NCBI GenBank assembly: GCA_905147135.1
Contig: LR990054.1
Coordinates: forward strand, 17,707,001 to 17,771,000
Direction: 5' to 3'
DNA from: Blastobasis lacticolella
Taxonomy: Eukaryota > Arthropoda > Insecta > Lepidoptera > Blastobasidae
DNA: 64,000 nt
Both the position numbers and the translations under genes were made by a program. Numbering within the stretch: the first letter of the stretch is position 1; the number at the start of each line of letters is the position of its first letter. Shown piece by piece: positions 47,113-59,666 of the stretch. The notes beneath the pieces were generated by a model, which saw only the letters and a program-made list of their open reading frames with translations, was not told the origin of the DNA and made no database searches.

Positions 47113-48020
47113 CATAATTATATTTTGAGAATTCTCTAGTCACAATTACAGCGATATAACGTAAAAATCCTTCTGGTTAAGCTACAGGAGTAATTCGTTA
47201 TAACATCATTATGCCCGCGTGATGCTTCCTTTAAAGAAGAAATTATGAAAACGATATCCATAGCAATACCAAATTCAGTAGTTGCAGACACGATGGATTG
47301 TGACAAAAGTATAATTCTGTATTTTGTTACGCACACTGAAGAAGTAGAGCTGGATTAGACCGGACGATATTTGAAAATAGAACTAAAATATTTTGTTTCA
47401 ATATAAAATCGATTAAATTGAAGGTGGCTAGAATCGAGGTTTTAGATTTACAGAGCGGAAAAGATGGCGGTTATGAAATGGTGTAGAAAGAAACATGCCG
47501 CCATGCGCTCGTTATGGTCCTTAGCGCAGCGTATTCCTGTCTGTCATGTCGTTTTATTTTTCAGTACGGACCCCGCGCGGTTTGCACGTGCTGCCAATGC
47601 CAAGTTCTCTTGAATTTCTGCATATGGTAGACTGGTAGTTTCTTCATATAGTAGATTGGACGAAAAGCATGTCAGACCACAGACTGCCAGACCACATGAT
47701 CAATAACATAGTAGGTGGTTAGAACCCGTGTACTGGATCTACATAAGATTTTACACGTTCTGCACGACATTTGGGACGATATTTACCACTTTCTCGATTG
47801 CTCGTTCGCCACTTTGACCAGAGTTTTGAAAGAACGACTCGATGAACGATACAAGATGAGCAGTCGGCTCGTTTCCCGCTGCACTTGTTATTGCATTAAA
47901 ACTGTACGAATAAAACTCATTCGCGTCCAAAAAGTAGAGGGCAAGCGATCAACATGGGGTTATCACAATCGAAGGCGAAAGCGTAAACACGATACTCTCA
48001 CAGCAACCGATAATGAGTGA
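47113..48020. other. 5' flank of the storage-hexamerin gene
   Basis: Fairly unique, with little repeat content, and so the likely location of tissue, sex and hormone control elements. I did not identify specific hormone-response sites. An open frame at 47715-48020 overlaps the promoter and is rejected as a gene. Confidence 0.5.
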
Positions 48021-48054
48021 TATAAAAGGCAAGGCGAGGGTTGTTGCAGTCAGT
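48021..48054 (+). promoter_or_regulatory. Core promoter of the storage-hexamerin gene: TATA box and arthropod initiator
   Basis: TATAAAAG lies at 48021-48028 and TCAGT at 48050-48054. The A of the initiator (48052) is 31 bp downstream of the first T of the TATA box, the standard spacing. The predicted 5' UTR is 50 nt, ending in GGCC before the ATG, with a purine at -3. Motifs are seen directly; the start site itself is inferred. Confidence 0.85.
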
Positions 48055-48101
48055 TCGGGAGTTGCAGCGGGTGGTAGCAACACGGATCAGAAGACACGGC
48101 C

Positions 48102-51100
48102 ATGAAGATAGCAGTACTGCTGGCGGCTTTGGCCGTAGCGACGGCGACGGTCGTCAAGGATGACTGGGGCGTTATTCTGGGAAAAGAGTCCCTTGGTAAG
48201 CATATTGCAAACATATTTTTAATTTACGGTGTTGTTTCCACCCATGTCATTAGACCAGCATTGTCCGGAACAAATAATCAGCATTTTATTTACGTTTTTG
48301 CAACAGTAATCATTAAATCTTCAGTTTTTACCGTCTTGCGGTTTATATCGTTCAGCTGTAAATTTTAAAATATTACTTTATTTATAAGCGCAAATAACCA
48401 CATATTAATGAAGCTAAACGTCCAAAGAGCATCGTTTGGGTCTCGGTCCCCTGGCCGTAACACTCGGTTAGGTGGTTTCCCCTTTTCCTTCCCATCTTTC
48501 TGCTTGCCAACATTGGCGGCTGCCTCTTCAAACATATTTCGCTTAACTTCACGTCTATACCATTACCATAGCTAGACGGCCCCCCTTGGAGCCTTCAACT
48601 TTCTCCGCGTTGTGCTTCTAGCACCCAAGAGCTCCCATTATCCTTTACAAGGTCCTCATTCCACCTCGTGGGAGCCCCGTTTCCCGCCATACTCAAGAAG
48701 CATATACTAAAAACTGAATTTCCTTATCCAGTGAATGTGGACGTCAAGACCAGGGAGATGTGCATCCTGAAGCTGCTGAACCATATCCTGCAGCCGACCA
48801 TGTACGATGACATCAGGGAGATCGCCCGCGAATTCACCATCGATGACAACTTGGACAAATTCCTGGTGAGAACCCTGATTTCTTTTACAACCCTAGGGAC
48901 AAAATCATTAGGTAGCAGAGGTAATAATACTCGTATAACAACGCTGCTGATAAGCAGGAGTAATCGTATCGTGAATATTACAGCTATCCGCACAACCACT
49001 TTGGTTCAACCTTTCTAATAATTGGAATTGTTTTCAAAGTTGTTCTTCTTGGCATGTTGACTCGTTTCGGGTTAAACTTTCGAGCACCAGTACTCCGCTA
49101 CGGATACAGCGTTATCCGTGGCTGCACACAAATCCTCGCGTGCAGGTGGTAGGACACGCAGAAAAAACACACAGGCAAACCATCTCCGAGCCGTAGCCCC
49201 CCCGACACATTCCGTTTTCCTTGCTTCGCCCGATTTGGGTCCGGAGTCAGCTCAGACTCTTCCATGTCGGCCAAGGCAGGTTATATACAGGCGGTAGGGA
49301 CTCAGCAAGCTCCCTGGCACTGAGTCTCGCCTTGGTTGGATCCCCATTTAGGGGGACGCCACGTCTCTGATAAAACTGTGCCAACTTTTTCAACGCTCAA
49401 AGTAGAATAAATAAAAATTGAAGTAAATAAATTTTTACGAATATTCTGAAATATATATCCTGTGTAAATGAAAGTCAGAGAACAACCGAACAGCAAGAAC
49501 TTTTATGACTATCAATCTTTCTATCATCTTCAATACAAGCCCTATTCTAAAACCAATCTCCCGTCAACAGAAAGTCGAGGTGGTGAAGGACTTCATCATG
49601 ATGTTCAAGATGGGCATGCTGCCGCGAGGCGAGGTCTTCGTCCACACCAACGACCAGCACATGAACGAGGCCGTCCGCGTCTTCCGTCTGCTCTACTTCT
49701 GCAAGGACTTCGACGTCTTCATCAGGACCGCCTGCTGGCTCCGTGAGCGCATCAACCCCGGCATGTTCGTCTACACCCTGACTGCCGCCGTCTTCCACCG
49801 CCACGACTGCCGCGGCATCACCCTCCCCGCTCCCTACGAGATCTACCCCTACTTCTTCGTAGACAGCCACATTATCAACAAGGCCATCATGATGAAGATG
49901 ACAAAAGCCATCACCGACCCCGTCGTCAGTGACTACTTCGGCATCACGATCACGGATAAGAACCTGTGCGTCATCGACTGGCGTAAGGGTGTCCGCACAG
50001 TGATGAATGAGGATGACCGCATCAGTTACTTCACTGAGGACATCGATCTCAACACCTACATGTACTATCTGCACATGAACTATCCCTTCTGGATGACCGA
50101 CGATGTGTATGGCTTGAACAAGGAGCGTCGCGGTGAGGTCATGATGTACGCTTACCAGCAGTTGCTCGCCCGTTTCCGCCTGGAGCGTCTCGGCCGTGAC
50201 ATGTGCGATATCAAGATGCTGATGTTGAACGAGCCCATGAAGACTGGATACTGGCCCAAGCTGCGTCTGCACAACGGTTATGAGATGCCGGTCCGCTCCA
50301 ACAATGTCAAGTTCCTCACAAGCAACAACATCAAGACCAAGATCATGATTGAGGACCTGGAGGGCATTATCCGCGAGGGCATCCTCAGGGGCAAGATTGA
50401 GCTCGTAAGTTTCTGTTTATACCTTTACTATTACTATGAAGAAGGTAACCGTGCGATCCGCCTGTGGTAAGTAGGTACAGATGTACGTAGACGTATAAAA
50501 TCATCATCATAACTATAACCGCAGGACAACCACCGCTAGACATCGACCTCGTCCCGAGCCTTCTTTTGGGGTTTCTAGCTCCCTCGGTTCGATCTCATAA
50601 AAACCTTGCATCCTACTTCTTCATTACTTCAGTAAGGCTTTTATCAACGAGGTAAATTGCTAAACCGTCCCCATATTTTACAGCGTGACGGCACATCACT
50701 CAACCTCAGGAAATGGGAGGACGTAGAGTACTTGGCACGCCTGGTGCTTGGCGGTCTCAACTTGACCCATGATGACGCCAAGTTCATGCACCTGGTCACC
50801 ATGTTCAAGAGGATGTTCACATACGAACTCTACAACACTAACAAGTGAGTACGAAACAACTAGTTTTTCCTTGTATATGAAACTGAGATGTTGGCAATCA
50901 AAATTTTACTCACATGGGGTATCGTGGTTTGAGGCATAGTTTGAGATCTGAGAAAGTCGTGAAAGTATCCACAGATCAATATTCCTTTTTGATTCTTTTC
51001 TCCAGAAGGAAATCACCTATGTTAGTAATATATTTATTCTTCTCTTTGTATGAAATCTGATGAAATCATGGTAGAATTTATTTATTATTCGCATTGAATC

Positions 51101-52418
51101 ACGATGTTTTGAGATCAATCAAAGTCACTGATATTTTTTCCTGAATTTGAGCAGGCTAAGGTTTTCTTACCATACCACCTAGTCTTTAGTTAGTTTTATA
51201 ACCGTAGAAACTATGCGGTCCAATTTCTTTGGTAGATTGAATGCAGAATTTTACTTGTATTTTACAAAGAAAGACTTGTGTGTAATTGGTAATATGTAGT
51301 TTGTGATGTTGGTTTGCATTAAATACCTGCACAAATATGCTATGGAAAATCCATAACAAAAACAAATCCCTTCACACAGGTACACCTACATCCCGACAGC
51401 GCTGGACATGTACAGCACGTGCCTGCGCGACCCCGTCTTCTGGAAGATCATGAAGCGCATCACCGATTGCTTCGTCCTCTTCAAGAACCTGCTGCCCAAA
51501 TACACCAGGGAGGAGTACAGCTTCCACGGCGTCAAGATCGAGCAGATCACCACCGACAAGCTCGTCACCTTCATGGACGAGTACGATATGGACATCACCA
51601 ACGCGATGTACCTCGACAAGACTGAGCTGCAGAAGAAACGGTCCGACATGGTGTTCGTCGCGCGCATGCGTCGCCTCAACAACCAACCGTTCAAGGTCAC
51701 CGTGGACGTCGCCTCCGACAAGGCCGTCGACGCCGTCGTTCGTATCTTCCTGGGTCCCAAATACGATTGCATGGGCAGACTGCTCTCCGTCAACGACAAA
51801 CGCATGGACATGGTCGAGATCGACAGCTTCATCTACAAACTGGATACCGGCAAGAACACCATCGTCCGCGACTCGATGGAGATGCACGGAGTGATCGACG
51901 ACAGGCCCTGGACTCGCCGCATGTGGGACAAGACCAACATGGACAGGGACAGCATGAGGAGCTCAAGGAGCGTGATGGTCGACAAGTGGTGGTACAGATC
52001 CCGCATTGGGTACCCGCGCCGCCTGCTGTTGCCTCTCGGCCGTCTCGGAGGCATGCCTATGCAGCTGTACGTCATCGTCACTCCGGTCCGCACCGGCCTG
52101 ACCCTCCCCACAGTCGACATCAACGTAATGAAGGACCGCCGCTCTTGTTACTTCACCGTCTGTATGGACACGATGCCACTCGGCTTCCCCTTCGATAGGG
52201 AGATCGACCTGACCCGCTTCTTCACCTCCAACATGAAGTTCTATGACGTCATGATCTACAGGAAAGACATGACCATGGCCAACAACGTCAAGGAGGTCGA
52301 CATGACAGACATGATCATGAGGCGCGATGACCTCACCTACTTGGACTCCGATATGTTCATGCGCTGGACATACAAGGACGTCATGATGATGAGCCACGAT
52401 GACATGATGCGGATGTGA
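48102..52418 (+). CDS. SP1: Methionine-rich larval storage hexamerin (SP1 / basic JH-suppressible type), five exons
   Basis: Exons are 48102-48195, 48732-48865, 49571-50404, 50684-50844 and 51380-52418. All introns are GT-AG, phases agree, and the product is 753 residues (stop TGA 52416-52418), close to the roughly 750 usual for SP1. Residues 1-16 form a signal peptide (MKIAVLLAALAVATAT). Three hemocyanin-type domains follow, roughly 32-150, 155-430 and 440-690. Both arthropod hemocyanin/LSP signatures are readable: Y-F-x-E-D-I...N...H...P at residues 229-248 and TCLRDPVFW at 421-429. At the copper-A site the hemocyanin His-His pair is Tyr-Met (NTYMYYLH), so oxygen binding should be lost, as in hexamerins. 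The last exon carries about 36 Met in 345 residues and ends MMMSHDDMMRM. NLT at 380 is a possible glycosylation site. Known family role: secreted by larval fat body, stored as hexamers and used as an amino-acid reserve in metamorphosis, often female-biased and suppressed by juvenile hormone. Third-codon positions are much more GC-rich than the flanks. Confidence 0.96.
48196..48731 (+). other. Hexamerin intron 1 (536 bp), partly repeat-derived
   Basis: Donor GGTAAG and acceptor TTATCCAG follow the usual consensus. Positions 48430-48680 are C/T-rich and unlike the AT-rich flanks; they resemble decayed LINE or LINE-UTR sequence rather than ordinary intron. No protein could be read from them. Confidence 0.6.
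48866..49570 (+). other. Hexamerin intron 2 (705 bp), contains a GC-rich repeat-like insert
   Basis: Donor GGTGAG and acceptor CAACAG. About 49070-49375 is GC-rich with text resembling the 3' part of lepidopteran non-LTR elements; the flanks are plain AT-rich intron. The insert has no intact coding frame. Confidence 0.55.
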
Positions 52419-52474
52419 GTTCATTCGTTCTGTTCTTAAATTAATAATATTTATTTTGTAAGTAATGGCATTCA

Positions 52475-52480
52475 AATAAA
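52475..52480 (+). terminator. Polyadenylation signal of the storage-hexamerin gene
   Basis: AATAAA occurs 57 bp after the stop codon, in AT-rich sequence. A short 3' UTR of about 75-90 nt is typical of this gene family. No other AATAAA lies between the stop and this one. Confidence 0.75.
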
Positions 52481-54805
52481 AAAGCATTTTATGTAAATAA
52501 TAACTTTATGTTTCATTTTTACTGTATCATAAGTGTAGGTACCTACACAACAATAAGTTTAAGCAGCATGAAGCACAAACAGCTATTATAATTCAAATCT
52601 TTACAAAGCTGTCTCTATTACACTCGTGACATTCCGAAATAACAAATCAGAATAGACTAAAAATACTCCGCCACCATTAATAAACTCGCGACAAAAGTAG
52701 GCACAGAAAAGGCATGTCAAGAACGACCTTGAACCCAACAATAACCTTCCATTTCCAAAAGGAAAACCAGTACAGCGTTTTTTCTTGACCCATAACTAAA
52801 CAAACAAGTAACAAGTGCTTAAGTATTTACGGCGGGACCTTTACAAAAGGCACCGAAATAAACAGTAACTGCCAAGGGGCCACATTCGTCATTCTCGGGG
52901 AGAATTTGTCGGCGAGGTATTCGCGGACATTCTCCCTTTGATGTAGCCCTTTGAGGACCCTCCCTGCCCCGCCTCAATGCCCTCTGAACTTTCATAGCGA
53001 ACCACTTAATAGAGGATACCTTTCTCGGGTAGAATTAACTGTTTTGCGGAGTTGCGACGACTAACTTTTGATATCGAATCATTTTAACGGCGCTTAACAA
53101 CGAACCTAGTTGGAAAAGCTTGACATCAAAGCTTTACATATTGTGTTTCCGTTCAGTAGACAAGTTCAAAATTGTAAAATTGTTTGTTGATGGCGAGATT
53201 ATATCTCGCCCATCGGTTTGGATATATAAGAAGAAGGAAAATAGGTCAGAAAGAATAAACGGAGACAATAAAAAGAAATACCAATTAAAGTAAAAAATAA
53301 ATCCAGTTCTCCTCAGTTAAATAACTGTATAAATAAATGGATTTAACTTTACTGCATAAATATGTACAGTCGGTACTAATAACTACAATTGTACCATTTA
53401 CCTTGCTTTGATGAAGATAAAACAATTATAACTTTTATACTCGTAGATCTCGCGACAAAGTCGAGGGAGACGCCATTTGACGCCCTAGCGATGTCCTGTC
53501 CCATCGTCCAAGCGAAAAATAGGTTCATACCTATTTGGCATTCAAATGGGGGCCATCCCCCATCGATAATTTTCTGTCTAACAATACATACTTGTAATTA
53601 AACTTTGCACAAAAGAAGCGCGTAGTTAAATCCACCGTATCTTTAAAACTGTACGGTAAGTTCTAAGAATGCAACGTTCGAGCGCCTTTGAAACGCGAGC
53701 TTCACTCTTAAAGTCACTTCTCAAAGAGCGCAGCGGTGAACAACGGAACAGCGGCACAGCGGAAACTTCGTATCCGAGGTGGAACCTAACGCAATACTGT
53801 CACAAGTGAAGTTGTTCTTTTGTGAGTGTGTATAAAGGATGCGCTTGTGTAGTGAGCGTGATATCCAAGGGCGTTCGCAAAAAGCAATGTGCTGCCTAAC
53901 AAAGGCAATAAATGTAAAACTGCCATAAATAACGAAAGATCATTATTTCAATCAGAGCTCACATCAGAGCTTACAATTTGTAAACGGTGAAAGAGCTTTT
54001 ATGTGCTTGAGAATAAAGCATATTCAAATTATAAAAAGCAATGTGCGTCATATGATCGATATAAAACGTTTCATCTTTAAAGTGCTGTGGTTATTGGCGG
54101 AACTACAAAATTATTTGCTCAGTACAATAGAGCACACTGAAAGTTCTGCGCCTGCTCATGAATGTTTGAATTTCGAATGTTATATTTTTAAAACATAAGA
54201 AACTCAATCATTGATTATAAAAAAAATTACAGCAAATCGCGTGTCAATTGTTTTTTATCACAAGTTGTTATTAGTCGTCCGTAGCAAAAATGGAATTTAC
54301 GCGAAACTGTGGTAAGTGCCCAATAGATTCGTTGACCTCGCGGTCTCATTATCTAATTTGTAAAAATAGTCACGGCAATTACTTCAATTTGCGTATTCGT
54401 TAAAATGTGATGTAAGTAGAACAGTTTACAATATTTTTCATGTAATTTTCATGAAATAGTGCCTGCAGTGAATATTTTATTAAAACTAAAGCTGAAGTAA
54501 TTCACTAAAAGGTTCTTTTAGTAATAACTTCTACCTACAATTTTGACAACTTGACCCTTTGAAGTATTACAACAATCGCTGATCAGAGGCTGAGAGGTCA
54601 ACGATCGCTATTGCCAATATATTTGGCAGCTACTATTGCCGATATGCATTATTTACGGCCGACACCTGTAGTCTTTTTCTAAAGTCCAAAAGAGATGCGG
54701 CTCGCTCGTTTGGGTATCTATATCAACATAGTGGCGCTGTATCAGTTCCAGAGTTCTGGTCCTCGCAAATTTGACCGACCACTAGTCGATACGCCAAGAA
54801 GAAGA
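52481..54805. other. 3' flank of the hexamerin gene, no gene recognised
   Basis: 52850-53100 is a GC-enriched unique island. TATAAAGG at 53831-53838 in GTGTGTATAAAGGATGCG resembles a TATA box but no coding exon follows that I can support. Open frames at 53389-53601 and 54001-54198 look like chance. Confidence 0.45.
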
Positions 54806-55076
54806 TCTACATATACGAGTATAGTAAAACAAAGTCGCTTACCTCCGTCTATCCCTATGTACGCTTAGATTTTCAAAGTACGCAACCGATTTTAATGCGG
54901 TTTTCAGCAATAGATAGAGTGCTTAAAGAGGAAGGTTTTTAAAAAATATAAAAAAGGGTTGGTAGGAGTAAAGTAGGTGTAGGGTAGGGTAATGTATGGT
55001 AATGTAGGGTATTAGTAGGGGTAAGTTAGTGTAGGGGTAGGACGCCACGCGAACGGAGCCGCGCCGGGATTACTAG
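54806..55076 (+). mobile_element. Non-autonomous Helitron, 271 bp
   Basis: Starts TCTACATATACGAGTATAG after A (54805), ends GCGCCGGGATTACTAG before T (55077). Carries AAACAAAGTCGCTT and GTACGCAACCGATTTTAATG, as at 14589, plus a GGTAGGG/GGGTAATG array at 54957-55050. Confidence 0.85.
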
Positions 55077-56018
55077 TCCACAATAAACCGTTTCAGTGTA
55101 GGCAAACTAGTATCCTCGATTGACCCACTTCCAAAATATGTTTCATTACGTAGGCACAGCCAACGTCGAACGAACAGCTGCACGAGTTCCAGGAATACCA
55201 ACCGCTGCAGCTTCAAATTGGACTGCTGCGATTGAAACGCGTGTTTTCAGTTTTGAGAACTTTTTAATTGCATTTTCCTGCAGGTCGAGAGATGGATTTT
55301 GTTCGTGTTTTATCAATACAGAATATCGGACTTATAATTGGCGTGTCCACATTGTTTTGTTCAAGGGAGCATGCTGGATATTGCAAAAGCACGATTCGAA
55401 AATCGAACTTTGGATGTCGACGTTGAATTTGGACTGAATATTTTGCATCAAAAACAGGTTGACTACAGGGACCATGGATGCTGCTGCGGTAATCAGTCAA
55501 GCCGCTTGTTTGCGGTCTTAGTGGCACTTATAAAACATTTTTTTATATACCTCTAAGGTGGCAAACAAGCTTACGGCCTGCCTGATGGTAAACAGTCACC
55601 GTAGCCTATGGACATTTGCAATACCTACATCACCCACGCGTTGCCGATCCCGTAAAAACTTATTTCAGACCTAAAACCTTCAAACGGAGAAATCGGCTAA
55701 CTCTTGATCTTCTATTCTTATACAATTCGTTCATCATCCCATGTCCGACACAAACTGTTAGCTTAAGAAATACTATTAAACCAATCAGACGCAACCCCAC
55801 CGCGCCCTTCGCAGCTGTCACACTCCATTACTGGCTGTGGCACACCAATCCGAGAATGTTGACTGACAGCCAGCAGTCTAGCGATCTCAACTAATTTGTC
55901 GCGATCGTATCTGTGTGTGGGGGGGACGCAAGGCCGCTTCGGGCGAGCACGCGAGCTTGACTTGCCACGGTATAGGAAAAGAGCAGTAGAGTAACTGTTT
56001 TGATTCTTTTATTTTAGA
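55077..56018. other. Mixed sequence; family C scrap at 55555-55650
   Basis: GTGGCAAACAAGCTTACGGC and CTGATGGTAAACAGTCACCG mark the repeat. A 105-codon frame at 55120-55437 has no family resemblance. Confidence 0.45.
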
Positions 56019-56203
56019 CTAGTGGACACGGTGCGACTTCGTTCGCTTGGCGTCCTACCCGTACATACACCTACTTGACCCCTACCTACTTTTTTTCTTG
56101 CTTATATACTTTCGAAAATTCGTGGCGTAGTTTAAAAGATCTAAGCGTACCGCTTAGAGACAGGGACCGCATACATGGGGACAGACGGCGAGAAGCGACT
56201 GCA
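56019..56203 (-). mobile_element. Helitron-like element, 5'-truncated
   Basis: On the minus strand ends GTCCACTAG before T (plus-strand CTAG at 56019-56022); the interior has AAACTACGCCACGAATTTTC and a GACGCCAAGCGAACGAAGTC block. The 5' end stops near AGTCGCTTCTCGCC. Confidence 0.75.
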
Positions 56204-56264
56204 GAAACTTCTGCAGCGTCAGCGTCAAATTCGGCCTGGTTAACTGTAAATTATTTGCGTGGTA

Positions 56265-56350
56265 CCCTCAAAGTCAAAGTCAAATAATTTTTATTCAACT
56301 TAGGTTTACAAAACTTTTATGAACGTCATAAAAACAAAATCATGTTTTAC
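56265..56350 (-). mobile_element. Inverted retroelement 3' tail
   Basis: CAAAGTCAAAGTCAAATAAT, TTTTTATTCAACTTAGG, typical of reversed lepidopteran SINE/LINE ends. Confidence 0.5.
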
Positions 56351-56984
56351 ACAATACATTAAAAAAAAAGAGAAAAAATTGTGCTGCGGGCCGTGGCAAC
56401 ATTGAGCCGGTGTGCGTTCCAGACATTATTGGTCCTAGGATCGGACTGACTGACTGTCACTGTCACTTTGACAGTTTGACTTACCGCCCGAATCAACGTA
56501 GCACGGTGCCGCGCCGCGTGCTTTCCTTTCGTACACTGAACATTTACTATATTATTATTATTCAAAAAATCAGCATCCTCGTATTAAGTTACCTTATTAC
56601 AAGGACGATACCGAGATGCCCTACGTGTTACCTTTACCGTGCTTCCGAGGCTCAAGTCGGGCACATCAATACTGGTATTGAGGTATTGCCGGCAAGGGAA
56701 TCGCGTGTCTGAAACGGACCCCTCAAGCCGTTACAAGCACGATATGAGCACCGAATTTCATTTATCGTTCTTATGTCACACGCAACGCGTAGAGATGGGG
56801 GACAATCGGTGAATAATATCGTCAAGGGAATATCGTCCTGCAATATTTTATTTTTTTTGTTCGGGAGGTGGCCATCAAATTCCGGCTTAGTTGCAACAGA
56901 TTGAGTTTGAGTTTTGAGAATTCAATTTATGCTGGGCCGGAATCGAACCCGGGACCTTAAAATGGGAAAACGGTTAAATTAAAA
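56351..56984. other. Sequence without supported gene
   Basis: 56395-56850 is GC-richer with frames on both strands, none recognised. GGCCGGAATCGAACCCGGGACC at about 56935-56957 is an inverted tRNA-like B box, probably a SINE head. Confidence 0.4.
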
Positions 56985-57080
56985 AGATAGATAGATAGAT
57001 AAGTCATTTATTTATCGCCACATAGATAATACATAGACCACAACATTAAATACAAAAATACATATAAAAACCAAAAGCGG
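56985..57080 (-). mobile_element. Inverted retroelement 3' tail after a GATA microsatellite
   Basis: AGATAGATAGATAGATAAGTC then ATTTATTTATCGCCACATAG. Family not assigned. Confidence 0.45.
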
Positions 57081-58853
57081 GAAAAATAACATGTACATAT
57101 AATAAAAGCGGTAAAATGGGATATGGCTCAGGGGAACATAATTATAAGTCACGCTCGCCTGCCATACTCTGCAAGACAACAGAAATATTACACATACAAC
57201 AGAAGAAATAAAAAAAAACAAGAAAAAAAATACAATCCTAACAATAACATCTTTAGCTTTAACGTTAAACGTTATGGTTACGTTTAATAATTAAAGTAAC
57301 AAAATAAGGGCCCGTGTACTTAGTTGTAAACATACTACTTATTTTTTCCTTGTCTGAAATAATGAATATATTTGCGATTTGAGGTTTGGCTACTTTCCTA
57401 GCAGGGGTCCTCTTTGACGATTGAAATAGATATTTAATGTCCTACTCATTAAAGAAATTTTGAATGTTGATCGAGGTTACTGACGATTCCGAACCTACGG
57501 AACGCTTGCTGTATTAAATTTGGAAATCTCAAAGTTGGTACCTCGCACCCGTACGCTCGGAAGTCTAGTCGGCGATATCTAATCTCACTATCTGTTATTA
57601 TCAGGCTGCAACAGATCGATTGTGGCGGTGTTTTTCTTTATAATAACGAATAAGCTTAATAAATAAAATCAAAGCACAAAATCTGAGTAAGAAATAAATT
57701 AGCATGCCTTAACTACGTACAATGGACCAAGTTTGAGTTCAAGTGCGAAAAAAGGAGCCCTTTAACCTTAACCTTAAGCTTAATAAACAGCCAGACGGAC
57801 AAAATCCCTTCCGGTTCAAATATTGAAATACTCGACTAGGCAGAGACCACATTCAAACTGTCACTTTTTAAAATTAATAATCTCCTCTCGTATTTGCAGT
57901 ACTATTTGGTTTACTGCTCGTTCCGCGCCGCGTGCATTCAACCGCCACATCAAACGATATCATCCGCTGTCAATGGCTGTCAGTGGATGTGAATCACCGG
58001 TGTGGCAGACGATTCTGTTTGCTGATTATTTGTGCAACGTTCAACTTGATACCCACCATGCTCTACTCGCTTTAGCCCGTGACTTTGTCCGCTTAATGTC
58101 GGTTATCAAAAGTGTCAATGAACTGTTTATGAGCTATGCAAATCCACAGCAATTTTTCGTGATTTCAAATGTGCTTCAATAGCTAAAAACACAACAATTG
58201 ATCACGACAATGATAACTATGACCGCAAGCGGATGTCAGTTGTCTTCCCTTCTGTAGTTCCCATTGGCGGCATGTTAGTTCCTTTTACACCACAATCAGT
58301 ACTATCACTGTCGCGTTCAATTATTTCTTTTTGTATGGAAACGTACAATAGTGCAGAAATGAACTGTCTCTCAACATTCCACTGTCGCGCCGCCCTGTAG
58401 GCAGTAGCTATTGTCAGCTTTGTATTTGAAGAACAATAGTCTGATTGAGTCGCAAACGACCGCAGTGCTTACAATTGTATATGTGGAAGGGAGAATGGGT
58501 GAGGGGGGCAGTTTGATCGACGCACACACGATATATGCGGTGAGGTATAATTAAAATGGATTCGATAATCAACGCACTAATTTAGAAACTGCAATTAATC
58601 GGAAATTACGATAGTCGTGGTCTTCTGTTTCCAATTAATTATGTTTCAGAATTATCTATATATTTGTCGTCATTAATCCAGAATATTATCAATCACATTA
58701 TAATTGCGATGCAGGATGGATGTTTAGAAGGATATGGGTATTCAACGTTTATAACCGAATTTATTGCGGATGAAGTCAACTATTGCCTCCCACGGTATGT
58801 ATCTTAAGTTTCTACTGCTACTTAAATATTTCAATTTTCAATTTTCATTTCAT
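57081..58853. other. Sequence without supported gene
   Basis: The 119-codon frame at 57823-58182 shows no recognisable domain and no splice context. The rest is AT-rich. Confidence 0.45.
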
Positions 58854-59200
58854 CTAATAGGCGAGAGCTTCGGCCGAAAGGGACTGAAAATCTTCCGCTT
58901 GCCCGCTGTACTTGGTAATCGGACATTTAAATATGATATGTTTTATTGACTGCTCAGTGTACCCGCACTGCCAACCCCATTTGTGCCATAGATACGCACA
59001 GTTTCCGTCGCCTGTTTTTATCCGGTTTAACAGACAGTAGACGCGCCTTGACTTTTTAAAGCCTGCTGGGTATTGCCTTACGTTCAGCCTGCAGGGAGCA
59101 TGGACAGGAGGGCTCGGCGCCCACTCAGCAGTCCAAGTGTGAGAGAGATCCTCCTTAGGTGCTGCACTGTGTGGGAGCGCCGGAGGTTTACGAGATTTCA
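58854..59200 (-). pseudogene. LINE C-terminal (post-RNase H) fragment
   Basis: Reads RRVYCLLNRIKTGDGNCAYL then HKWGW, TEQSIKHIIFKCPITKYSG and SLSAEALAY. LNRI-x-TG-x-G-x-C, HKWG, and the KHI...CP segment are the known tail of lepidopteran Jockey/CR1-like LINE proteins. The N-terminal part (59090-59231) is not recognisable. Truncated; no reverse transcriptase remains. Confidence 0.8.
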
Positions 59201-59569
59201 CGGTATTATTATCACATAGTACATAACACACGAAAGATTGGCCCCAACAAAAAGACGTAATAATAACTGGTCAAATAAGGAAAGCGACGTCGGAAATGGG
59301 TCGGAAGCTGGAACGATTTTCGGATTGTCCCTGGCATTGTTATTTTACTGATACAAAAGTTGGATTATGGTCTTTAACTATTAACAGAGTCGGTATTTAC
59401 GTCAATATGTTTTTTTATATTTAACTACGTGACCTCGTTCCGGGATCCTACATAGGATACTTATTTTCTTTTATTTCTTGGGTACGCAATAATTTAATAT
59501 TATGTATATTCTGTCATCATATTATTGCGTGCAGTTTTGTTTTTCTTTTTATTTTTATTTTGTTGTTAC

Positions 59570-59666
59570 TAGCGAGGACCTGTAATTGGCTTGTTGGTTC
59601 TAATATAATATTTATGATGTTTTATATGGCTGTTGGTACTCCAATAAATAAATAAATAAATAAATA
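59570..59666 (+). mobile_element. Retroelement 3' end with AATAAA-type tail
   Basis: ATATGGCTGTTGGTACTCCA followed by (AATA)n. The same ending occurs at 62115-62154, so this is a repeat family's 3' end, not a gene's poly(A) site. Confidence 0.6.

Noticed and set aside
47715..48020. 101-codon frame just upstream of the hexamerin ATG
   Set aside because: It overlaps the TATA box, has no domain, and ends before the predicted transcription start.
49547..50272. 241-codon open frame antisense to hexamerin exon 3
   Set aside because: It mirrors the GC-ending codons of the sense exon; composition (Val, His, Asp, Glu) is that of a complement shadow and there is no family match.
51372..52487. Antisense frames of 171 and 174 codons, and alternate plus-strand frames, over hexamerin exon 5
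   Set aside because: Shadows of a strongly codon-biased exon; the sense frame carries the hemocyanin signature and splice phases.
57823..58182. 119-codon plus-strand frame
   Set aside because: No recognised domain, irregular composition and no promoter or splice context.
59641..59646. AATAAA as a gene polyadenylation signal
   Set aside because: It is the start of the (AATA)n tail of a retroelement end shared with 62115-62154.
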